A stretch of 64,000 bases of DNA from Neptunicella sp048268085 (GCF_048268085.1 NZ_JBLWWF010000012.1:1-64000); one strand, 5' to 3'. Shown: positions 25,231 to 34,460, counted from the first letter of the stretch. Program-made: numbers and translations. Notes: a model not told the origin generated them from the sequence alone.

Positions 25231-26439
25231 TCATTCAGCATTTACAATGCTGGCAACTGCTCGTTCAAAACGCGCTAATCCTTGTTGAATATCTTCATCC
25301 GGAACAACCAATGATGGAGCAAAACGCACTACATTAGGTCCCGCAACTAAACACATTAGCTTTTGTTGAGTTGCCGCGACCAGAAAATCACGTGAGCGTC
25401 CCTGGTATTTTTCAGTCAACACTGCACCCAATAACAATCCTTTACCACGCACTTCACTAAACACCTGGTATTTTTGGTTTATCGCTTCCAAACCTTGACG
25501 AAACAGCTGTTCTTTGCGCGAGACGCCGCCAAGTACTTCGGGAGTATTTACCGTGTCAAAAGCGGCTTCGGCAACAGCACAAGCCAATGGATTACCACCA
25601 TAAGTACTGCCATGTGTACCGACTTTCAGGCTGGCGGCAATGTCTTTTGTGGTAAGCATTGCTCCAATTGGGAAACCACCACCCAGTGCTTTAGCCGTTG
25701 ACAGAATATCAGGTGTCACACCTAACCCCATATACGCGTACAAGTCACCGGTACGCCCTACACCAGATTGCACTTCATCAAATATCAATAACGCATTATG
25801 CTGATCGCACAATTCACGTACGCCTTTCACAAAATCGGCTGTGGGGCTGATAATCCCCCCCTCACCTTGCAAGGGCTCCATCATTACCGCACAGGTATTG
25901 TCGGAAATTAACGCTTTTAAACTGTCTAAATCATTATAAACAGCATGATCAATAGCACCGGGCTTTGGCCCAAAACCGTCAGAGTAAGCAGGCTGTCCAC
26001 CGACCGTTACCGTAAAAAAGGTACGACCGTGAAAACCTTGTTTAAAGGCAATAATTTGGTTTTTGTGCTCACCATGATGTTCCAGCGCCCAGCGACGAGC
26101 CAGTTTTAACGCGGCTTCGTTGGCTTCGCCACCGGAATTGGCAAAGTAAACTCGTTCGGCAAACGTAGCATCAACCAGTTTTTTCGCTAAACGCAAGGCA
26201 GGCTCATTGGTAAAAACATTACTCAGGTGCCAAAGCTTGTCGCCCTGCTCTTTTAAAGCCGCTACCAAATTAGGATGACAATGCCCTAACACATTAACTG
26301 CAATACCACCGGCAAAATCAATATATTCGTTGTTGTCCTGATCCCATACTCTGGAGCCAAGTCCTCGAACCGGGATCATGGCTGCAGGGTTATAGTTAGG
26401 AACCATTACTTCATCAAATAACTCGCGAGTGACATTCAT
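25231..26439 (-). CDS. astC: Acetylornithine/succinylornithine aminotransferase
   Basis: 402 residues, class III PLP aminotransferase. The PLP lysine is in ILSTAKALGGGFPIGAM, preceded by the IFDEVQSGVGRTG metal- and cofactor-contacting stretch; the N-terminal VPNYNPAAMIPVRGLGSRVW is typical of the ArgD/AstC group. Such enzymes often serve both arginine synthesis (ArgD) and breakdown (AstC). Its position as first gene of the ast cluster favours AstC, but a dual role is likely, so argD is an equally valid name. ARG-box-like sequence lies upstream at 26583-26612. Confidence 0.95.
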   Translation of the reverse strand: MNVTRELFDEVMVPNYNPAAMIPVRGLGSRVWDQDNNEYIDFAGGIAVNVLGHCHPNLVAALKEQGDKLWHLSNVFTNEPALRLAKKLVDATFAERVYFANSGGEANEAALKLARRWALEHHGEHKNQIIAFKQGFHGRTFFTVTVGGQPAYSDGFGPKPGAIDHAVYNDLDSLKALISDNTCAVMMEPLQGEGGIISPTADFVKGVRELCDQHNALLIFDEVQSGVGRTGDLYAYMGLGVTPDILSTAKALGGGFPIGAMLTTKDIAASLKVGTHGSTYGGNPLACAVAEAAFDTVNTPEVLGGVSRKEQLFRQGLEAINQKYQVFSEVRGKGLLLGAVLTEKYQGRSRDFLVAATQQKLMCLVAGPNVVRFAPSLVVPDEDIQQGLARFERAVASIVNAE

Positions 26440-26582
26440 TATAACTACCTCAATCTGTTAGGTTGTCCATTCAGGATGGAAAAAATTGCCGACATTATTC
26501 CAGAAGAAAACACGCTTGTCTCCTACTAGATAATTTACAGTATCGCTTAAAAATAAAGGGATGCAGGTATAATTGCAGAATT

Positions 26583-26612
26583 TATGAATAACTATTAGTA
26601 ATTATTTATTCT
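26583..26612 (-). promoter_or_regulatory. ARG-box-like sites upstream of astC
   Basis: Two overlapping imperfect matches to the ArgR box (TGAATwwwwATTCA) lie about 145-170 bases upstream of astC: TGAATAACTATTAG at 26585-26598, and on the other strand AGAATAAATAATTA (26612-26599). The setting next to an arginine pathway operon makes ArgR control plausible. The region is AT-rich, so chance similarity cannot be excluded. Confidence 0.35.
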
Positions 26613-26671
26613 TTTTAAAGCAAATATACAGGAATAAATATATCACTTGCATAACTAAGCAGAAACTAAAT

Positions 26672-27850
26672 TTAATCTTGTTGTTCCGCACTTTGATTAA
26701 GAGTTAAATCTAACTTGGACAGATTAGTCTGTTTGAGTAAGGCTAAAGAGCCTTTGGGCATGTTAAAGCAGCGCAAATAATCTTTTGCTTCTTCAGTATT
26801 AATTAATTTGAATTCTTTAAGGTTACGATATTTTGTGTATGCAGACGCCTGACTTAATACTTTTGCCATCGGTGACATTTCGCCAATGGGTAGTTGCTCG
26901 GCATACTCAGAAATAGCATGGCTAATATACACTCGTCGCATATCCATGCGTTTTATCATTTTACTTGAAAGTCCGGCACTGCGTTGCATAATTAGCTCAC
27001 GCAAAAAATCAGCATTAGGTTTTAGCTCGCGAAGTGCGTCGTATTCCTGTTTCTTTTGATGATCTTGCGCTTCTTTCAATGCGTCACGAAGCACCAGTTC
27101 AAACAGGCGAAAATAGAGTCTGACCACCACAATACTTCCAAGGTTTTTAAACATCCCCAAGGTAAAAGCCATACCTTTGTCTTGTCCTACCAACTCAGCT
27201 ATTTTGCTACAACTAATCGCTGTACCAATGGAGTTATCCCATAAACGTCCTTTAATCGACGGATAAGGATCGGTGATCTGTGGTAGCCAACGGCGCATCG
27301 CCATGGCGGGTATCACCATTTTTAAGTTTTCAATACCAATAAAACTCAATGCCATACGCAAACTTTCTACTGCAATACTCTTGCCCTTGCGATCGACACG
27401 ACGGTATTTGGGCATATTAACCATTTTGATTAAGTCTTTAACTAACCAAGGCATAGTGGCAATGACCGGTTCAATCCGGCCGATTGAAGCGGCTTTAACA
27501 CTGAGTATATCTAACACGTCCGGTAAGTTTTCATTAATACCCAATACTTTTCTATAGATCGTTTCTTCATCAAGTAACTCTGCGTCAAAACGAACCATTA
27601 ATTCATCGTGGATATGTCCCAGCATCGAATCGAGCAGACTTTTTTTGGAACGATCATTCAATTCACGATCCCGTACCGCAATTTTCTCAATCCTCAGCAG
27701 CTCTCGTTTAGCCTTGTCTTCCGTCGATGAAGCGGCATCGGATAGCGCGTCATTTTCAGCATTGACGATATCTTTAATTTTACCAAGATCCATCATCATG
27801 GTATTGATGCGAAAATCGATGTCAGTAATGATGGGAATTGTACTACTCAT
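26672..27850 (-). CDS. HDOD domain protein
   Basis: 392 residues. The central region (about 115-330), from NLPDVLDILSVKAASIGRIE through ESLRMALSFIGIENLKMVIP and SCSKIAELVGQDKGMAFTLG to LGMFKNLGSIVVVRLYFRLF, fits the HDOD fold, a relative of the HD phosphohydrolases that has lost the metal ligands and acts in signalling or regulation. The N-terminus (about 20-110) is charged and helical. Genes of this type sit between pabA and astC in Alteromonadales. No output domain such as GGDEF or EAL is attached. The molecular role is unknown. Confidence 0.85.
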   Translation of the reverse strand: MSSTIPIITDIDFRINTMMMDLGKIKDIVNAENDALSDAASSTEDKAKRELLRIEKIAVRDRELNDRSKKSLLDSMLGHIHDELMVRFDAELLDEETIYRKVLGINENLPDVLDILSVKAASIGRIEPVIATMPWLVKDLIKMVNMPKYRRVDRKGKSIAVESLRMALSFIGIENLKMVIPAMAMRRWLPQITDPYPSIKGRLWDNSIGTAISCSKIAELVGQDKGMAFTLGMFKNLGSIVVVRLYFRLFELVLRDALKEAQDHQKKQEYDALRELKPNADFLRELIMQRSAGLSSKMIKRMDMRRVYISHAISEYAEQLPIGEMSPMAKVLSQASAYTKYRNLKEFKLINTEEAKDYLRCFNMPKGSLALLKQTNLSKLDLTLNQSAEQQD

Positions 27851-27962
27851 ATGAAGTTATATTATTTCTGATTTTTATCTTGTATCGGTATAAGTGACGA
27901 ATCTTACAGTGAAATCTGTCAGATGTGGATAAAATTTATTAGTCTAATAACGCTAAACTTTT

Positions 27963-28559
27963 CTATATTTTTGCTATCTGTTTTAATTTCAGGAAGTTAG
28001 ATAAAATCTGATGACCACTGGTAGTCATTACTGACTCAGGATGAAATTGCACCCCACACAACGGCATCTGTTTATGCTCTATTGCCATCACTGCCTCGGT
28101 TGAACCATCCTGATAGACCGTTCTGGCCGTGATAGTAAAGTCATCCGATATACTATCGGGCTGTAAAACTAGCGAATGATAACGGGTGGCAATAAAAGGA
28201 TCCGGTACCCCTTCAAACAAAGCCGATTGACTGTGTTGCACTTGCGAGGTTTTACCATGTAAGACCTGATTGGCACGTACCACCTTAGCCCCAAACACCT
28301 GACCGATTGCCTGATACCCCAGACACACACCTAATATAGGAATGATACCGGCAAAATGCTTAATGGCAGCCAAGCTAATGCCCGCCTCATCAGGAGTACA
28401 GGGCCCCGGTGAAATGACTAGATAGTCGGGAGCCAATGCTTCGATTTGGGGCAATGATAGGCCATCATTGCGATACACCTCAACCTGTTGCCCCAATTCA
28501 CCAAAGTAGCGCGCCAGATTATGGGTAAAGGAATCGTAATTATCGATTAACAACAGCAT
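27963..28559 (-). CDS. pabA: Glutamine amidotransferase component of aminodeoxychorismate/anthranilate synthase
   Basis: 198 residues, class I glutamine amidotransferase. It starts MLLLIDNYDSFTHNLARYFG; the nucleophile Cys is in GVCLGYQAIGQVFG, and the His-Glu pair is in GVQFHPESVMT. It supplies ammonia to PabB or TrpE for folate or tryptophan synthesis. No large subunit is adjacent, and the protein may serve both enzymes, as amphibolic PabA/TrpG does in other bacteria. It follows trpS by 33 bases. Confidence 0.93.
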   Translation of the reverse strand: MLLLIDNYDSFTHNLARYFGELGQQVEVYRNDGLSLPQIEALAPDYLVISPGPCTPDEAGISLAAIKHFAGIIPILGVCLGYQAIGQVFGAKVVRANQVLHGKTSQVQHSQSALFEGVPDPFIATRYHSLVLQPDSISDDFTITARTVYQDGSTEAVMAIEHKQMPLCGVQFHPESVMTTSGHQILSNFLKLKQIAKI

Positions 28560-28592
28560 AAGGGCTTCATCGTCATTAAGAACCGCTACAAT

Positions 28593-29597
28593 TTATGGTC
28601 GTGGAATAAATCCCACTGATTGATAGACTTTACTTAATGTTTGCGCGGCTCTTTCACTAGCGGCTTCCGCGCCTACTCGCATTATACGATTTAACTCATC
28701 ACGATTGTTACGCAAATCCTGATAGCGTTGCTGAATTGGCTCAATTAACGCCACTACTGCATCCGCGACATCACCTTTTAAATGTCCGTACATTTTGCCT
28801 TCATATTCTGGCACCAAATCAGCCACAGGTTTATTCAATGCACCGGAAAGTAATGTCAGTAAATTAGATACACCGGCTTTTTCTTTCGGATCAAAATAAA
28901 TACGTGCCTGTTCATCTGAATCCGTTACCGCACGTTTTATCTTTTTGGCGATTTTCTTCGGTTCTTCCAGTAATCCAATAAAATTATTTGGATTATCATC
29001 TGATTTAGACATTTTCTTGGCCGGATCCTGCAAACTCATAATCCGCGCACCAAATTCCGGTATGTAGGGCTCTGGGATGGCAAATACATCACCGTACAAA
29101 TTGTTCATGCGACTGGCCACATCCCGCGCCAACTCCAAATGCTGCTTTTGATCTTCACCAACAGGGACCTGATTGGCTTGATAAATTAAAATATCCGCTG
29201 CCATAAGGGCTGGGTAGGTAAATAATCCGGCATTAATATTAGAGACATTCTTAGCTGATTTATCTTTGAATTGAGTCATGCGGTTCAATTCACCCATTTG
29301 GGTGTAGCAGTTTAATATCCAGGCAAGCTGTGCATGCTCCGGCACATGAGACTGCATAAAGACGGTACTTTGTTCTGGATCAATGCCGCAAGCAATATAT
29401 AAAGCCAACCCATCTAAACAGGCTTCATGTAATATTTTAGGATCCTGACGCACCGTAATCGCATGTAAATCAACCAGCATATATAAGCAGTCGTAGTCTG
29501 GTTGCATGGCAACCCACTGTTTAAGCGCTCCCATATAATTTCCAATGGTAAGTTGTCCAGATGGCTGACAGCCGCTTAAAACGATAGGTTTACTCAT
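28593..29597 (-). CDS. trpS: Tryptophanyl-tRNA synthetase
   Basis: 334 residues from the ATG at 29597 (MSKPIVLSGCQPSGQLTIGN), equal to the E. coli length. The longer frame to 29639 adds residues without counterpart, and an AGAAGAAG site precedes the chosen ATG. Class I signatures: the HIGH-equivalent TIGN at about residues 17-20 and KMSKS in AKKMSKSDDNPNNFIGLLEE. It charges tRNA-Trp. Upstream is rpe; gph, which separates these two in E. coli, is missing. Confidence 0.97.
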   Translation of the reverse strand: MSKPIVLSGCQPSGQLTIGNYMGALKQWVAMQPDYDCLYMLVDLHAITVRQDPKILHEACLDGLALYIACGIDPEQSTVFMQSHVPEHAQLAWILNCYTQMGELNRMTQFKDKSAKNVSNINAGLFTYPALMAADILIYQANQVPVGEDQKQHLELARDVASRMNNLYGDVFAIPEPYIPEFGARIMSLQDPAKKMSKSDDNPNNFIGLLEEPKKIAKKIKRAVTDSDEQARIYFDPKEKAGVSNLLTLLSGALNKPVADLVPEYEGKMYGHLKGDVADAVVALIEPIQQRYQDLRNNRDELNRIMRVGAEAASERAAQTLSKVYQSVGFIPRP

Positions 29598-29651
29598 GAG
29601 AAATACTTCTTCTATTGGGGTTGGCAATAAACTTACCAAACAATTAAATAA

Positions 29652-30323
29652 TTAACTTGCAGATGCCAATTTTGCACGCATTTCAGCAATGACTTGCGCA
29701 TAATCTGCCTGTTCAAAAATAGCAGAACCGGCAACAAAGGTATCTACTCCGGCTTCCGCGATGGCGCGAATATTATCGACTTTTACGCCTCCGTCAATTT
29801 CTATCCGAATTTGCTTGCCGCTGGCTGTAATTATTTGCTTAAGGTGGCGGACTTTATCCAATATAGACGGGATAAAAGACTGTCCACCAAAACCTGGATT
29901 AACTGACATCAATAAAACGTGGTCGAGTCTATCCATTACATGATCCAAACAATTAAGGGAGGTGGCGGGATTAATTGCTAATCCAGCTTTACAGCCATGC
30001 TCCTTAATGAGTTGCAAACTTCGATCAACATGTTGGGAAGCTTCGGGATGAAAACTAATCCAATCGGCTCCCGCTTCAGCAAAGGCACTGATCATGGCGT
30101 CGACTGGCTGCACCATTAAATGCACATCGATAGGGGCGGTAACACCATGCTGGCGCAGCGCTTTGCATATCATCGGACCAAAAGTCAGGTTGGGTACGTA
30201 ATGGTTATCCATGACATCAAAATGAATAATATCCGCACCTGCCGATAAGACATCATCAACCTCTTGGCCTAAGCGGGCGAAGTTGGCGGAAAGAATAGAG
30301 GGTGCAATAAAAAATGATGACAT
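29652..30323 (-). CDS. rpe: Ribulose-phosphate 3-epimerase
   Basis: 223 residues, TIM barrel. Catalytic and metal residues are visible in IHFDVMDNHYVPNLTFGP (His and Asp), DVHLMVQPVDAMI, MSVNPGFGGQSFI and EIDGGVKVDNI (Asp). It interconverts ribulose 5-phosphate and xylulose 5-phosphate in the pentose phosphate pathway. It is first of an rpe-trpS-pabA run, with a 283-base divergent region upstream shared with the outer-membrane protein gene at 30607. Confidence 0.97.
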   Translation of the reverse strand: MSSFFIAPSILSANFARLGQEVDDVLSAGADIIHFDVMDNHYVPNLTFGPMICKALRQHGVTAPIDVHLMVQPVDAMISAFAEAGADWISFHPEASQHVDRSLQLIKEHGCKAGLAINPATSLNCLDHVMDRLDHVLLMSVNPGFGGQSFIPSILDKVRHLKQIITASGKQIRIEIDGGVKVDNIRAIAEAGVDTFVAGSAIFEQADYAQVIAEMRAKLASAS

Positions 30324-30606
30324 AAATAAACCAGCAAAATTAAAGTCTTACTTTAACTAAATTTAACCTGCTAAAAAAGCTTTGTAATTTGCACCATTAA
30401 CACACATTAGGATCATACTGGTGCAAAATAGATAGAACAGGCAATTTCCCAATCACTTAAATTTGTGCCATAAAAAACTTGATACATTCTATTTATTGTA
30501 TATATATCAATAAATTAAGTGTTAATTGATAAAATTTATTTGACCAATAAACATTCAGGTATTGAATTTGCTCTATCTTGGTTAATAACAATAAAGGAGA
30601 CACAAC

Positions 30607-31278
30607 ATGATGAAAAAACTCAACTTAGTTCTATTAGCTGCACCATTATTAGCCGTTTCAAGCATGGCCAGTGCTGAATTTTCTACTAACTTTGGTGTGA
30701 CCAGCAACTACTTATGGCGTGGTGTAACACAAAGTTCAGATGCCCCTTCTGTATCTGGTGGTTTAGATGTGACTTCTGAGTCAGGTTTATATGCCGGTAC
30801 CTGGATTGGCACCATTGACTGGGGACAAGGCGGTGGTTACGAAAATGACTACTACTTTGGCTATAGCGGCGAATCTGACGGTTTTGGTTACGATGTAGGT
30901 TATATCTACTATGCCTATCCAGAACAAGAATATGATGATTCCAACTTTGGCGAACTTTATTTTAACGGTACGTTAGGCGCGTTTGGATTTGGCGTGGCTT
31001 ACACTGTTAACAGCGATGCCGATGACGATGTTCCATTCGGCAAAGGCGATCTGTATTACAGTGTTAGCTATGGTTTTGAATTAGCGGATGATTATGGTCT
31101 GGGCTTTACCTTAGGTCACTATGACTTTGATGTTCCCAGTTCTGCTGGCGATGTGGATTATACACATGTACAAGTTGACTTAACCAAAGGTGATTTTACG
31201 TTCAGCGTATCTAAAGCCACTGAAGATTCTGGCGACGACGATATGAAAATCGCAGTAAGCTGGGGCGCAAGCTTCTAA
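30607..31278 (+). CDS. TIGR02001-type outer membrane protein
   Basis: 223 residues. The signal peptide (MMKKLNLVLLAAPLLAVSSM, cleaved near ASAEF) is followed by a short beta-barrel with alternating aromatic strands: FSTNFGVTSNYLWRGVTQSS, PSVSGGLDVTSESGLYAGTW, YDVGYIYYAYPEQEYDDSNF, ending KIAVSWGASF. The start pattern, an exposed N-terminal strand with NYxWRGxTQS, is the mark of this family. Members are often annotated as porin-like proteins of unknown cargo. A good AAAGGAG site precedes the start. It is monocistronic, reading away from rpe. Confidence 0.9.
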   Translation: MMKKLNLVLLAAPLLAVSSMASAEFSTNFGVTSNYLWRGVTQSSDAPSVSGGLDVTSESGLYAGTWIGTIDWGQGGGYENDYYFGYSGESDGFGYDVGYIYYAYPEQEYDDSNFGELYFNGTLGAFGFGVAYTVNSDADDDVPFGKGDLYYSVSYGFELADDYGLGFTLGHYDFDVPSSAGDVDYTHVQVDLTKGDFTFSVSKATEDSGDDDMKIAVSWGASF

Positions 31279-31519
31279 TAAGCCAACTGCGCTAGTTAAG
31301 TGAATATATCTATCAATCGGCACGGGTTTTAATTAACCCGATAATAATAAAGTTCTGTTATATAACAGCAATAAGCCGATTATAGATTGTTTAACTTGAT
31401 ATTTTTATGTGCGTTTTAAGAATTTACGATAAACCGACTCTTTTTATCGACAAAGCTTATTGTTGATTATTTGAACTAGGTTATACTAGCTGCATGGTTA
31501 TAAATGCAGATCTTTTATT

Positions 31520-31822
31520 ATGCTAAAAAAAATAAAAATGCCTATTGTCATTGCCGCTTTAATGCTGGTTGTGTCGGTAAGCTTTTCTAGCATATCTGCC
31601 CATAAACAATTAGCATCATGCCTATGCACTGACAACGTGCAATTTAATAACCGACTGCCACAAAGTCACCCGGCTAATCGCTGCGCAACTCAGCAATCTA
31701 CCGTTAGCTGGTCCTCATGGTTATTTGGTAGTGGCAATTCAAGACAGTTTCACTATCTCGATTTATTAGAATTATTGTCCCGCAGCTCCGATATTGTTGA
31801 ACAAACACCACATCAATCGTGA
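31520..31822 (+). CDS. Small exported or membrane-anchored protein of unknown function
   Basis: 100 residues. Residues 1-28 (MLKKIKMPIVIAALMLVVSV and following FSSISA) form a signal peptide or anchor. The rest is hydrophilic with three Cys (in SCLCTDN and NRCATQQ) and the segment WSSWLFGSGNSRQFHYLDLL. Its stop overlaps the GTG start of the DUF2970 gene in GTGA, so the two are coupled. No family is recognised. It is likely real because of the coupling and the clean export signal. Confidence 0.65.
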   Translation: MLKKIKMPIVIAALMLVVSVSFSSISAHKQLASCLCTDNVQFNNRLPQSHPANRCATQQSTVSWSSWLFGSGNSRQFHYLDLLELLSRSSDIVEQTPHQS

Positions 31823-32001
31823 AAAAATGGTGGCGAGTTATAAAAAGTGTTGCCGCTAGCGCTGTTGGTGTACAAAGCGAAGCAAACCGTCGATATGATT
31901 TCGAACAAAAATCAATAGTGCCTTATATTGTCGTCGGCGTGATTTTTGTGATGTTATTTATTGCCTCTATTATTACTATTATCAAACTTTCTCTCACTTA
32001 A
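31819..32001 (+). CDS. DUF2970 family small membrane protein (GTG start)
   Basis: 60 residues, MKKWWRVIKSVAASAVGVQS, then a hydrophilic stretch (EANRRYDFEQKSIVPY) and one transmembrane helix at about residues 35-57. This is the layout of DUF2970, a small inner-membrane family common in proteobacteria. The GTG start overlaps the preceding stop. It converges with dam. The function is unknown. Confidence 0.85.
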   Translation: MKKWWRVIKSVAASAVGVQSEANRRYDFEQKSIVPYIVVGVIFVMLFIASIITIIKLSLT

Positions 32002-32030
32002 TTTATGCCCCTTGGTTAGGCAATAAACGG

Positions 32031-32861
32031 TCATTCAGCCTGATACATTGCCAGCAATTCACCTACTTTTTTTCTGGTTTTTCCATTTTGACTGATAGTT
32101 CTGTTAACCAATAAAGGCGTCAGAGAGGCATGCTGATATAGCTGACGAGTCATTTCGGTATCATGATTACTTAACAATACATGGATACCTTTACGTTGTG
32201 CGGTCTGTTGACATAACTGCGCTAGTTTTTTTTGATCATCTAACCCAAAACCGTTACCGGCATAACCGGTGAAGTTTGCAACACCATTAGGGCTAATGGG
32301 TGCATAGGGGGGATCGCAGTAGATTACTGAACCTTTCCGTGCCCGACCAAACACTTTGGTATAAGACTCACAAATAAACGTGGCATGCTGTGCCTTATTG
32401 GCAAAAAAATACATTTCGCGCTCAGGAAAGTAAGGCTTTTTATAACGACCAAAAGGCACATTAAATCCGCCAGAAAGGTTGTAACGACATAAGCCGTTAT
32501 AGCCATGGCGATTTAAATATAAGAACAATAGTGAGCGATGATAACTGTCTGTACTGAGATTAAATTCTGCGCGTAACGCATAGTAAGCGTCAGCCTGATT
32601 ATTCGATGGTACAAAATATTTCTGTGCATCACCAATCAATTGGTCGGGCTGATGTTTGAGATGGTTATAAAGATTAATCAGATCGGGATTAATGTCATTC
32701 AACAAATATTGGTCATAATCTGTATTCAGAAAAACCGAGCCGGCTCCAACAAAGGGTTCAATCAATTTTCGACCTTTGGGTAATAGCTGCCGAATGGCGC
32801 CCATCAATGTGTATTTACCGCCTGCCCACTTTAAAAATGCACGGCTACTATTATTCTTCAT
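32031..32861 (-). CDS. dam: DNA adenine methylase (GATC)
   Basis: 276 residues, D12 class N6-adenine methyltransferase. The SAM motif FLKWAGGK (9-16) and the catalytic DPPY (183-186, in YCDPPYAPIS) are intact, with FVGAGSVFLNTDYDQYLLND between them. It is the same length as E. coli Dam (278). It methylates GATC for mismatch-repair strand choice and replication control. It follows damX in the conserved aroK-aroB-damX-dam order; rpe, normally next, is separated by three plus-strand genes. Confidence 0.96.
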   Translation of the reverse strand: MKNNSSRAFLKWAGGKYTLMGAIRQLLPKGRKLIEPFVGAGSVFLNTDYDQYLLNDINPDLINLYNHLKHQPDQLIGDAQKYFVPSNNQADAYYALRAEFNLSTDSYHRSLLFLYLNRHGYNGLCRYNLSGGFNVPFGRYKKPYFPEREMYFFANKAQHATFICESYTKVFGRARKGSVIYCDPPYAPISPNGVANFTGYAGNGFGLDDQKKLAQLCQQTAQRKGIHVLLSNHDTEMTRQLYQHASLTPLLVNRTISQNGKTRKKVGELLAMYQAE

Positions 32862-32930
32862 TGTTAAACTACTGACTGACCCCGATTTAAGTTTGCGATT
32901 GTACCCGAAACAAATGGGTCTGTTGATCTT

Positions 32931-34460
32931 TTAGTTGGCGCTAATTTCTTGATGAACTTGCTGTGCCGATTTGGCAAAAGGTTCTTCTTTTCGCACGGAT
33001 TCGGGCAACTGCTCTGCGGCCAGCCGCGCTTGTTCAATAGTGTGGAAAAATTGATTCAACACGACCACGTACCATGTCCCACCGTAACGCTGAGTCTGAT
33101 AAATCCAAACCTTGCCCTCAAATTGATTATCCCGAATATATTCATCGAGGACTGAACGGCTACTCATACCTGATAATTGCAGATAAAAGCCATCGTCACT
33201 ATGACTTAACAAAAGTGCTTCATTAAAAGAATAGGTTGATGTTTGCTCTTCAGTGATGACGTCACGTTGAGGAAGCTGTTCCACACTAACGATATCTTCT
33301 ACCGGATAATCAATGGCCCCTTTTTCTTCACTCTGGGCCATTTCATCGGACTCTGTAAGTTCCGTGTTATCCGACACCCCCTCAACCAGCAGCTCATTAT
33401 CTGGATTATCTGCGTTATCTGCGTTATCTGCGTTATCTGCGTTATCTGCGTTATCTGCGTTATCTGCGTTATCTGCGTTATCTGCGTTATCTGCCAGAAT
33501 TTTATCCCGATTTGATTCCAGTTTCGCAACCGCATTGGGCCAATCAGTCACTAAAAGTTGCTCACTATCTTCGGCGTCAGGTACGCTATCAGAGGGTAAA
33601 GTATTCTCATCACTATTTGACGTTGCTGGAGGTTGGCTTTGCTCGATCTGTTCAGTTAACGACGGTTGAATGGCAACTGGTTGGGGAGCCGGTTCGAAAA
33701 ACATCGAGTAGACGTCATTTATCAATACTTCGGTCTGTTTCCCATATTGCCATTCCATTAATCCCACAAAACAGCCTAAAAACACCATCGTAATTAACAT
33801 TTTCGCCCACCAAAAACTTAAAATTGGGCGCTTGTAAATGACTTTATTGCGCTGCTGGATGCGCATTTCAAATTGCTGTCGCTTCTCGCGGATCAAGGCT
33901 TCCAGCTCCGACTCGGTATGCAGAATTTGTTGCCGATTTGCCGGTAATGAATGATGACTAAGCAGTACCGGCTGATCACTATGATTGGTAGGCAACCACG
34001 ACTTGGCCTGCTCTGCCCACTCATGCTCGGCAAACAATAGAATATTCATATGATGACGTTGGCGGGCAAAACGATTTTGCAGCACCAAATCCCATAATTC
34101 GAGTAAAACCGGTTTAGGAAGGCAATCGGCCTGAGTCACCGCGATTAAGATAAATTGTTCTTGATTACCCAAGGCACGAGGCAAAATTTCGGTAAGAGGG
34201 CGTGAGTAGTCAATACGTAACTTACCCACTAACTGCTCAACAATGCGCTGCCGGTATTGAGCAATGGTTAACTTATTCGCAGCCCCTAGATAACCAATAT
34301 TAGCAATATCACTTTTCTTAGCCAGATAAGATTCAACAAAATCACGCTCAATACTAACCCCTTGGCCACTCACAAAAATCAATTGCGACGAATAGGTCAC
34401 TAAATGATCCAGTCGGTTGTGTAGGTCGGTATAACCATTTAGGTCAATATGATCTTGCAT
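32931..34460 (-). CDS. damX: DamX: AAA-like and SPOR-domain cell-division protein
   Basis: 509 residues. The N-terminal part (about 1-165) resembles a degenerate AAA-type domain (QLIFVSGQGVSIERDFVESY). One transmembrane helix follows at about 217-235 (AKMLITMVFLGCFVGLMEW), then a long acidic linker and a C-terminal SPOR domain (about 425-505) that binds denuded septal peptidoglycan. The linker holds a run of nine Ala-Asp-Asn units encoded by a 9-base tandem repeat at 33414-33494. DamX localises to the divisome. It lies between aroB and dam, as in E. coli. Confidence 0.92.
   Translation of the reverse strand: MQDHIDLNGYTDLHNRLDHLVTYSSQLIFVSGQGVSIERDFVESYLAKKSDIANIGYLGAANKLTIAQYRQRIVEQLVGKLRIDYSRPLTEILPRALGNQEQFILIAVTQADCLPKPVLLELWDLVLQNRFARQRHHMNILLFAEHEWAEQAKSWLPTNHSDQPVLLSHHSLPANRQQILHTESELEALIREKRQQFEMRIQQRNKVIYKRPILSFWWAKMLITMVFLGCFVGLMEWQYGKQTEVLINDVYSMFFEPAPQPVAIQPSLTEQIEQSQPPATSNSDENTLPSDSVPDAEDSEQLLVTDWPNAVAKLESNRDKILADNADNADNADNADNADNADNADNADNADNPDNELLVEGVSDNTELTESDEMAQSEEKGAIDYPVEDIVSVEQLPQRDVITEEQTSTYSFNEALLLSHSDDGFYLQLSGMSSRSVLDEYIRDNQFEGKVWIYQTQRYGGTWYVVVLNQFFHTIEQARLAAEQLPESVRKEEPFAKSAQQVHQEISAN
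33405..33494 (-). repeat. 9-base tandem repeat inside damX
   Basis: The unit GTTATCTGC (plus-strand sense) occurs nine times without change from 33414 to 33494, with one variant copy, ATTATCTGC, at 33405-33413. It codes for repeated Ala-Asp-Asn in the DamX linker. Copy-number changes keep the reading frame, so the linker length could vary between strains. The assembly itself may also be collapsed here. Confidence 0.95.

Noticed and set aside
31323..31340. Hairpin CGGGTT/AACCCG after the outer-membrane protein gene as a terminator
   Set aside because: The stem is only 6 bp and no T run follows; it is too weak to list as a feature.
33414..33494. The 9-base tandem array as a CRISPR
   Set aside because: The units are contiguous with no spacers and lie inside a coding frame.
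33313..33669. Plus-strand frame full of Ser-Ala-Leu repeats opposite damX
   Set aside because: It is the antisense reading of the 9-base repeat; damX is supported by its SPOR domain and operon context.
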